Below, piece by piece: positions 1-4,256 of a stretch of 5,354 nucleotides of DNA. How positions within the stretch are numbered: the stretch's first letter is position 1; every line of letters begins with the position of its first letter. This stretch comes from an uncultured Clostridium sp. Lineage in GTDB: Bacteria; Bacillota; Clostridia; TANB77; CAG-508. The position numbers and the translations under genes were made by a program. The stretch is from contig CAJKVD010000074.1 of assembly GCA_905203195.1 (NCBI GenBank), forward strand, positions 1 to 5,354, read 5' to 3'. The notes below the pieces were generated by a model that saw only the letters and a list, made by a program, of their open reading frames with translations, had not been told where the DNA came from and made no database searches.

Positions 1-683
1 TGTGCACGTATTTGATGTGTTTTTCCAGTTAGTATTTCAATATCAAGCAGACAAGTGTTGTTATTATATTTTTTAATAACAGTATAATTGGTTATAATTT
101 TTTGATATCCCTTTGAAGGAATGTCTGAAATATATACCATAGATTTTTTGTTATCTTTAAATAGATATGCAGTCATTTTTTTAGTATTTTCTTTTGGAAT
201 AGAGTATACCCAAGCATAATAATGTTTTTCTATTTCATGATTTTTAAATTTTTTTAATAGAATATCAAGTGACTTTTGATTTTTGGCAAATAGTATTAAA
301 CCACAAGTATTTCTATCAAGCCTATGGCATGGCATAGGCTTGAAATCAGAGTCTGAGTACATTTCATGTATTAGTGTTGTTAAGGAATTTGTTCCTGTTA
401 CTTCTAAGTTTTGTGGTTTATTTATTATTAATATATTTTTATCTTCATAAAATTTATTAATTTTAGGTAATTGCTTTTTAGAGATATTATTAGGAATGTA
501 TATAGTAATTTTATCACAATTTTGAATAATGCAATCTTTAGAAATTCTGGTATCATTTACTTTTATATCTTTTTTGCGTAGAATCATCTTTAAATTATTA
601 AAAGTTAGTTCTGGTATGCTGTCTAATATAAATTTGCTTAGTTTTTTATTATGATATTTTTTATTTACAATTAAATCTTTCAT
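1..683 (-). CDS. RluA-family pseudouridine synthase, 3' end cut by window edge
   Basis: Converts specific uridines in rRNA or tRNA to pseudouridine in the cytoplasm; the exact target cannot be told from the sequence. The 227 visible codons start at ATG 683-681, seven bases after a GAAAGG ribosome binding site (691-696). Residues about 8-63 look like an S4 RNA-binding domain. The catalytic domain follows: NKPQNLEVTG at about 88-97, then the hallmark HRLDRNTCGL at 120-129 with presumed catalytic Asp123, then KHYYAWVY at 153-160 carrying the family's conserved Tyr, and TGKTHQIRA at 219-227, the TGRxHQIR motif with Lys for Arg. The window ends there; family members usually run some 50-80 residues further. 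It is divergent from alaS with its own promoter. A perfect 10-bp inverted repeat lies over the HRLD codons. The family is secure from the motifs; the subfamily (RluC/RluD-like or other) is not assigned. Confidence 0.93.
   Translation of the reverse strand, partial: MKDLIVNKKYHNKKLSKFILDSIPELTFNNLKMILRKKDIKVNDTRISKDCIIQNCDKITIYIPNNISKKQLPKINKFYEDKNILIINKPQNLEVTGTNSLTTLIHEMYSDSDFKPMPCHRLDRNTCGLILFAKNQKSLDILLKKFKNHEIEKHYYAWVYSIPKENTKKMTAYLFKDNKKSMVYISDIPSKGYQKIITNYTVIKKYNNNTCLLDIEILTGKTHQIRA
317..342. repeat. Perfect 10-bp inverted repeat inside the pseudouridine synthase gene
   Basis: The arms CAAGCCTATG (317-326) and CATAGGCTTG (333-342) are perfectly complementary around a 6-base loop, GCATGG. 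The repeat covers the codons around the catalytic HRLD motif, so part of it is constrained by protein sequence. In the mRNA it would form a stable hairpin for such an AT-rich gene. The right arm recurs exactly in the divergent promoter at 754-763, and with flanking bases the match is 12 bp (332-343 and 753-764). Confidence 0.6.
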
Positions 684-712
684 GACATAGCCTTTCTATA
701 TTATTTGCATGT

Positions 713-741
713 AGTATATCATTTTTTGTTGCATAGGTCAA
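713..741 (-). promoter_or_regulatory. Promoter of the pseudouridine synthase gene
   Basis: On the minus strand the -35 is TTGACC (741-736) and the -10 is TATACT (718-713), with a 17-base spacer. Each hexamer is close to the sigma-A consensus. Transcription would begin near 706, giving a short leader before the ATG at 683. The -35 overlaps one of the TGCATAG repeats. Confidence 0.65.
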
Positions 742-776
742 TAATTCCGTGTGCATAGGCTTGATTTTTTGCATAG
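730..776 (+). repeat. Three TGCATAG direct repeats across the divergent promoters
   Basis: TGCATAG occurs at 730-736, 752-758 and 770-776, all on the plus strand with steps of 22 and 18 bases; a related TGCATGTAG lies at 706-714. The copies touch the -35 of the minus-strand promoter, abut the -35 of the alaS promoter, and fall between the alaS -35 and -10. Such placement would suit binding sites for a regulator acting on both genes, but no function is shown. Confidence 0.4.
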
Positions 777-789
777 TTTAGAGTATAAT
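761..789 (+). promoter_or_regulatory. Promoter of the alaS-HIT operon
   Basis: TTGATT (761-766), a 17-base spacer, then a perfect TATAAT (784-789). Transcription would start near 796, leaving only about 35 bases of leader. That is too short for a T-box, the usual clostridial control on tRNA synthetase genes, and no T-box sequence is visible. Confidence 0.7.
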
Positions 790-830
790 GGAAAAAGATT
801 TTTAAGGCAAAATAAGAAAGGAAGATATGA

Positions 831-2591
831 ATGAAAGCTATAGAAATAAGAAACAAATATTTAAATTTTTTTAAAGAACATGGACATGTAGTGATTCCAT
901 CGGCACCATTAATACCAGAGAATGATCCATCAGTATTATTTACAACAGCAGGAATGCAACCATTGGTTCCATATTTATTGGGAGAAAAACATCCATCAGG
1001 AACAAGATTAACAGATTATCAAAAATGTGTAAGAACAAATGATATTGATGAGGTTGGAGATAACCGTCATTTAACATATTTTGAAATGTTAGGAAACTGG
1101 TCTTTAGGAGATTATTTTAAAGAAGAATCAATTCAAATGAGTTTTGATTTTTTGACTAAAGAATTACAAATTCCAGTAGAAAAATTATCTGTTACATGTT
1201 TTGCAGGAGATAAAGATTGTCCTAAAGATGAAGTATCAGCTTCTTGTTGGGAAAAGGCAGGAATTGCAAAAGATCATATATATTTTTATGGAAAAGATGA
1301 TAATTGGTGGATTGCAGGGGAAGAGGGACCATGTGGACCTGATACAGAAATGTTTTATGATACAGGAAAACCAGCATGTTCAGCAGATTGCCAACCATCA
1401 TGTGATTGTGGAAAATATGTGGAAATTTGGAATAATGTATTTATGGAATATTTTAAAGATTCACAAGGAAATTATTCAAAATTAAAGCAAAAGAATGTTG
1501 ATACAGGTTTAGGGTTGGAAAGAATGGCAATGTTATTACAAGGAAAAGAAACTCCTTTTGATACAGAAATATTTGCTCCAGTTATGAGAGAATTGGAAGA
1601 ATTACAAAATAAAGATATTATAGAAAGTAGAAGGATTATTGCGGAACATTTGCGTTCTAGTATGATGATTATTTGTGATGGTGGTAGACCAAGTAATATT
1701 GACAGAGGATATGTTTTAAGAAGATTAATAAGACGTATGATTCGTCATATGAATAAGCTTGAGATTGATTTAAATGAAATTTCAAATTTGGTTGATTTAA
1801 ATGTAGAAAATTTAAAAGAAATGTATCCAGATTTAGTAAAAAATCAAGATATTATAAAAAGTGTCATAATTGAGGAAAAGGATAAATTTGTAAAGACATT
1901 ATCACACGGCGAAAAAGAATTTGCAAAGGCAATGAATTATGCAAAACAAAATGGAAATAATAAAATAGATGGAAAAGTTGTATTTCGTTTATATGATACT
2001 TATGGATTTCCACCAGAAATGACACAAGAATTAGCTAAAGAAAATGATATAGAGATTGATTTAGATGAATTTGATAAATTATTTAAAGAACATCAAGAAA
2101 AATCAAGATTGGGATCAGAACAAAAATTTAAAGGTGGACTTGCTGATCAAAATGAAAAAACAATTGCTTATCATACGGCAACACACTTATTACATCAGGC
2201 ACTAAGAATAGTTTTGGGTGATCATGTTAAACAAAGTGGATCAAATATAACAGAAGAAAGATTACGTTTTGATTTTACACATCCACAAAAAATGACTAAA
2301 GAAGAAATTCAAAAAGTAGAAGATTTGGTAAATGAACAAATAAAAAGAGATTTGCCAGTAACTTGTGAAGAGATGAGTTATGAAGATGCAAAAAAATCAG
2401 GAGCAATTGGTTTATTTACAGATAAATATGGTGATAAGGTAAAAGTTTATACAATAGGAGATTTTAGTAAAGAAATTTGTGGAGGTCCTCATGTAACACA
2501 TACAGGTGATATTGGAAGATTTAAAATAAAAAAAGAGGAATCGAGTTCTTCAGGAATTCGTAGAATTAAAGCAGTTTTAATAAAAGAGTAA
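831..2591 (+). CDS. alaS: Alanine--tRNA ligase, short form lacking the C-Ala domain
   Basis: Charges tRNA-Ala with alanine using ATP and hydrolyses mischarged Ser- or Gly-tRNA-Ala in the cytoplasm. The 586 residues include the class II core (about 1-245) with RTNDIDEVGDNRHLTYFEML at 68-87 and motif 3 TGLGLERM at 225-232. The tRNA-recognition domain (about 246-430) carries RGYVLRRLIRR and FRLYDTYGFP; Asn289 and Asp389 line up with the residues known to read G3:U70 in other AlaRS. The editing core (about 440-586) has HTATH (His448, His452) and CGGPH (Cys550, His554), the metal-binding set. Usual bacterial AlaRS is about 870-880 residues. Here the beta-barrel with the SGGQ segment ahead of the editing core, and the whole C-terminal C-Ala domain, are absent, and the protein ends cleanly at KAVLIKE-TAA. 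A Cys cluster, C183-x3-C187-x3-C191-x-C193, sits in the catalytic domain. ATG 831 lies eight bases after AGGA (819-822); the ATG at 827 is out of frame. The form resembles Patescibacteria AlaRS as I recall them. Confidence 0.96.
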   Translation: MKAIEIRNKYLNFFKEHGHVVIPSAPLIPENDPSVLFTTAGMQPLVPYLLGEKHPSGTRLTDYQKCVRTNDIDEVGDNRHLTYFEMLGNWSLGDYFKEESIQMSFDFLTKELQIPVEKLSVTCFAGDKDCPKDEVSASCWEKAGIAKDHIYFYGKDDNWWIAGEEGPCGPDTEMFYDTGKPACSADCQPSCDCGKYVEIWNNVFMEYFKDSQGNYSKLKQKNVDTGLGLERMAMLLQGKETPFDTEIFAPVMRELEELQNKDIIESRRIIAEHLRSSMMIICDGGRPSNIDRGYVLRRLIRRMIRHMNKLEIDLNEISNLVDLNVENLKEMYPDLVKNQDIIKSVIIEEKDKFVKTLSHGEKEFAKAMNYAKQNGNNKIDGKVVFRLYDTYGFPPEMTQELAKENDIEIDLDEFDKLFKEHQEKSRLGSEQKFKGGLADQNEKTIAYHTATHLLHQALRIVLGDHVKQSGSNITEERLRFDFTHPQKMTKEEIQKVEDLVNEQIKRDLPVTCEEMSYEDAKKSGAIGLFTDKYGDKVKVYTIGDFSKEICGGPHVTHTGDIGRFKIKKEESSSSGIRRIKAVLIKE

Positions 2592-2611
2592 AATTTGAAA
2601 TTTATTTTTGG

Positions 2612-2617
2612 AAAGGA
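2612..2617 (+). promoter_or_regulatory. Ribosome binding site deciding the HIT gene start
   Basis: AAAGGA lies 11 bases before ATG 2629 and 5 bases before an in-frame TTG at 2623. A longer reading frame from TTG 2608 would place this site inside the gene, so that start is rejected. ATG 2629 is preferred because it gives the family's normal beginning (MEDCVFCKI). Confidence 0.6.
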
Positions 2618-2628
2618 AATGTTTGATT

Positions 2629-2973
2629 ATGGAAGATTGTGTTTTTTGTAAAATTATTAAAGGAGATATTCCTTCAAATAAAGTGTATGAAGATGAAGAT
2701 ATTTTAGCTTTTAGAGATATTCAACCTGCAGCTCCAATTCATATTTTAGTAATTCCAAAAAAACATATAAAATCTTTGAATGATTTAGAAAAAGCAGATG
2801 AATGTTTAGTTAGTAAATTATTGTTTGCTATAAAAAAAATAGCAGAAGAGCAAGGTTTTGCGGAGGATGGATATAGAGTAATTTCTAATTGTGGCAAAAA
2901 TGGAGCACAAGAGGTACCACATTTGCATTTTCATTTATTGGCAGGAAAACAACTTGGAGAAAAAATTGTTTAA
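2629..2973 (+). CDS. HIT-family (HinT-like) nucleotide phosphoramidate hydrolase
   Basis: A small cytoplasmic hydrolase of the histidine-triad superfamily, expected to cleave adenosine 5'-phosphoramidates and aminoacyl-adenylate-type compounds to AMP. The 114 residues match the usual HinT length. It begins with Cys4-x2-Cys7 (a common bacterial zinc-site pair) followed by KIIKGDIPS, has an FRDIQPAAPIHILVIPKKH block at 28-46, SNCGKNGAQEVPHLHFHLL at 86-104 and ends at residue 114. The triad is His98-x-His100-x-His102; His100 should be the nucleophile. It follows alaS by 37 bases with no terminator visible, so it is probably co-transcribed from the alaS promoter. Members of this family have been reported to hydrolyse AMP-amino acid conjugates, which would fit a partner of a synthetase, though HIT genes also sit beside many unrelated genes. 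The family is certain; the true substrate is not known. Confidence 0.95.
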   Translation: MEDCVFCKIIKGDIPSNKVYEDEDILAFRDIQPAAPIHILVIPKKHIKSLNDLEKADECLVSKLLFAIKKIAEEQGFAEDGYRVISNCGKNGAQEVPHLHFHLLAGKQLGEKIV

Positions 2974-2978
2974 ATTAA

Positions 2979-3007
2979 TTGAAAGTTGTATTTTTATATG
3001 ATATAAT
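2979..3007 (+). promoter_or_regulatory. Promoter of the sortase gene
   Basis: TTGAAA (2979-2984), a 17-base spacer and a perfect TATAAT (3002-3007) make a near-consensus sigma-A promoter starting five bases after the HIT stop codon. Transcription would start near 3014, giving a leader of about 25 bases. No terminator hairpin is visible between the HIT gene and this promoter, so read-through from alaS is also possible. Confidence 0.75.
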
Positions 3008-3038
3008 TATTGTAGAGTTTGTGTACGGAGGTAAAAAT

Positions 3039-3731
3039 ATGTTTGAGAGTAAATATGGTAAATTATTAACTGTTGTTTTAGTTATTGTAGTAATAGCTAT
3101 TATAGGTTTAATAGGTTTTTTGGGATATCAATTTTATGATAAGAATAAAAAGATTAAAGAGGCATCTGAATTTGTTGATAATTACAATGGTGGATCTGCT
3201 TCTGGAAGTGAAAATAATACAGAAGATACAAATTCAACAGGCGACAAATTAAATGAAATTGTTGGTTCACTTAATTCTACAGTAGATAATACATCAAAGA
3301 CTGCTGCCAAAAAAGGAACATATAAAGGATTTTCAACTGTTGGTACAATGCAGATTCCAGCAATAAAGTTTTCTTATCCTATAATTGATTCTGTAAGTAA
3401 ATCAGCTATAGAAAATTCAGTTGCAGTATTATATCCATCAGGTGGAGAATCTATAAATCAACCAGGAAATACAGTAATAATTGGTCATAATTATCGTAAT
3501 GGTGCATTTTTCTCTAATAATAAAAAATTGAATGTTGGTGACAAAATTTATGTAAAAGACTATAGAGGAACAAGTTTAACATATACAATTTATAACAAAT
3601 TTGAGACAAATGACCAAGATACATCATTTTATCAGAGAGAGACAAATGGTAAAGCAGAACTTACATTGTCAACTTGTACTGATGCAAGTAATGACAGAAG
3701 GTTGATAATATTAGCTAAACAAGATGATTAA
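3039..3731 (+). CDS. Membrane-anchored sortase (cysteine transpeptidase), class uncertain
   Basis: Cleaves a C-terminal sorting signal on secreted proteins and joins them to the cell wall or to pilin subunits, acting outside the membrane. The 230 residues begin with a short basic end and one hydrophobic segment (about 9-30), an uncleaved N-in signal anchor. A Ser/Thr/Asn/Gly-rich linker covers about 48-92. The sortase beta-barrel follows: GTMQIPAIKFSYPII at 102-116, NTVIIGHNYRNG at 144-155 with catalytic His150, and TLSTC at 209-213 with nucleophile Cys213. Arg221 (or Arg220) in DRRLII is the third catalytic residue. TLSTC is typical of class B, but the IPAIK and IGHNYR regions look more like class D/E proteins, so I do not assign a class. 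The start ATG 3039 has GGAGGT (3027-3032) six bases upstream; a longer frame from TTG 2979 would lie over the promoter. No sortase substrate lies in the window. Confidence 0.93.
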   Translation: MFESKYGKLLTVVLVIVVIAIIGLIGFLGYQFYDKNKKIKEASEFVDNYNGGSASGSENNTEDTNSTGDKLNEIVGSLNSTVDNTSKTAAKKGTYKGFSTVGTMQIPAIKFSYPIIDSVSKSAIENSVAVLYPSGGESINQPGNTVIIGHNYRNGAFFSNNKKLNVGDKIYVKDYRGTSLTYTIYNKFETNDQDTSFYQRETNGKAELTLSTCTDASNDRRLIILAKQDD

Positions 3732-3750
3732 TAATATAAAAGTTGATTAT

Positions 3751-3782
3751 AAAAAACTTCAAATTTATTTTTGAAGTTTTTT
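3751..3782. terminator. Bidirectional intrinsic terminator between sortase and Xre genes
   Basis: A perfect 13-bp inverted repeat, AAAAAACTTCAAA (3751-3763) and TTTGAAGTTTTTT (3770-3782), with a 6-base loop. Its outer A/T pairs supply a U-tract in either direction. It starts 19 bases after the sortase stop and lies 4 bases beyond the stop of the convergent Xre gene, so it can end both transcripts. The stem core has few G/C pairs, as expected in this genome. Confidence 0.85.
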
Positions 3783-3786
3783 GTGG

Positions 3787-4062
3787 TTATACAATATTTT
3801 CGTTTTTTAAATCATTTATAAAATCAGATATGAATTCTTGAATAGGAACTTTAAAAACCATGGATAAACCAAATAGCTCATAATCTTTTAATATACGATT
3901 GCCTGTTTCTAATTTGTGAAGTGATGGTTTGGATATGTCTATTCCCATAAGAGCTAATTTTGTTGATAAACCAGATAAAGATAAATTATTTTTAATGCGA
4001 AGTTCTTTTATTTTTTTTCCAGTTACATTTAATTGATTATTATATTTTGAGCATTGATACAT
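3787..4062 (-). CDS. Small Xre/Cro-type helix-turn-helix regulator
   Basis: A 91-residue DNA-binding protein made almost entirely of one Xre-family HTH domain (about 14-77). It begins VTGKKIKELRIKNNLSLSGL, followed by LALMGIDISKPSLHKLETG, where SKPSLHKLETG is the recognition-helix region, and DYELFGLSMVFKVPIQEFI forms the last helices. The tail FINDLKNENIV carries no recognisable effector or dimerisation domain. I chose ATG 4062-4060, nine bases after GGAG (4075-4072); the in-frame ATG at 4071-4069 would directly abut that site and add only MTN. Similar small regulators with an LxxMGIDIS segment are frequent in clostridial genomes. It converges on the sortase gene and diverges from ligA. A palindrome upstream (4116-4132) may be its own operator. 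The targets and physiological role are unknown. Confidence 0.88.
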   Translation of the reverse strand: MYQCSKYNNQLNVTGKKIKELRIKNNLSLSGLSTKLALMGIDISKPSLHKLETGNRILKDYELFGLSMVFKVPIQEFISDFINDLKNENIV

Positions 4063-4071
4063 ATTAGTCAT

Positions 4072-4079
4072 CTCCTTTT
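4072..4079 (-). promoter_or_regulatory. Ribosome binding site deciding the Xre gene start
   Basis: On the minus strand this reads AAAAGGAG. It abuts the first in-frame ATG (4071-4069) apart from no usable spacer, and lies nine bases from the second (4062-4060), which is therefore the better start. Confidence 0.65.
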
Positions 4080-4088
4080 AACCTATAG

Positions 4089-4094
4089 ATTATA
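4089..4094 (-). promoter_or_regulatory. Possible -10 element of the Xre gene
   Basis: The minus strand reads a perfect TATAAT here, 26 bases before the preferred start. The hexamer at the right distance upstream (TAAATT, 4117-4112) is a poor -35, and the region is so AT-rich that a chance match is quite possible. If real, the -35 would just overlap the palindrome at 4116-4132. Confidence 0.35.
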
Positions 4095-4115
4095 TTTATA
4101 TTTTAAACAATAATT

Positions 4116-4132
4116 TAGATAGGAAGTATCTA
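4116..4132. promoter_or_regulatory. Operator-like palindrome upstream of the Xre gene
   Basis: TAGATA and TATCTA form a perfect 6-bp inverted repeat around the 5-base centre GGAAG. The 17-base size and 11-base half-site spacing suit a dimeric HTH regulator, and the site lies about 54 bases upstream of the Xre start, at the position of its likely -35. Autoregulation by the Xre protein is an inference from position; no known operator was matched. Confidence 0.4.
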
Positions 4133-4168
4133 CTGGTGACACGTACCGTGAAATTTGTCGAAAAATTT
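4133..4168 (+). other. GC-rich block joined to a Spo0A-box-like site
   Basis: CTGGTGACACGTACCGTG (4133-4150) has 11 G/C in 18 bases in an otherwise strongly AT-rich spacer and holds two short dyads, GGT/ACC (4135-4147) and CACG/CGTG (4140-4150). It runs directly into AAATTT-GTCGAA-AAATTT (4151-4168), which contains TGTCGAA at 4156-4162, a perfect match to the Spo0A-binding heptamer of spore-forming Firmicutes. The block does not code for an evident protein. It could be a regulatory site for the Xre gene or ligA, or a relic of a dispersed repeat; the sequence alone does not decide. Confidence 0.4.
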
Positions 4169-4215
4169 AGCATAATAATCATTGCTATTTTTTTTTATAT
4201 ATAGTAAAATATGGG

Positions 4216-4221
4216 TATAAT
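4216..4221 (+). promoter_or_regulatory. ligA: Probable -10 element of ligA
   Basis: A perfect TATAAT lies 35 bases before the ligA start. The hexamer 17 bases upstream (4193-4198, TTTTAT) is a weak -35, so this promoter is less certain than those of alaS and the sortase, but ligA has no co-directional gene directly upstream and must have a promoter in this spacer. Confidence 0.5.
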
Positions 4222-4256
4222 AAAACAAGAAAAAACAGAAGTAGAAGAGGTGCGTT

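Noticed and set aside
790..830. T-box or other riboswitch leader for alaS
   Set aside because: The leader after the TATAAT at 784-789 is only about 35 bases and holds no T-box sequence or terminator hairpin.
1201..1485. A 94-codon plus-strand reading frame inside alaS
   Set aside because: It lies in another frame of a strongly supported synthetase gene, has no ribosome binding site and its translation is low-complexity Ile/Met/Lys-rich sequence of no known family.
831..2591. alaS as a truncated pseudogene
   Set aside because: All catalytic and editing motifs are intact, the frame is uninterrupted, and the ending (about 33 residues after the CGGPH motif) matches the short AlaRS form known in other bacteria.
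2608..2628. N-terminal extension of the HIT protein from TTG 2608
   Set aside because: It would put the AAAGGA ribosome binding site inside the gene and adds seven residues not usual for the family.
2979..3038. N-terminal extension of the sortase from TTG 2979
   Set aside because: The extension would overlie the -35 and -10 boxes of the sortase promoter; ATG 3039 has a strong GGAGGT site at ideal spacing and gives a normal signal-anchor start.
4080..4256. A small RNA or short coding gene in the Xre-ligA spacer
   Set aside because: No open frame with a ribosome binding site and no terminator-ended transcript can be supported; the visible signals are promoter-like or short dyads.
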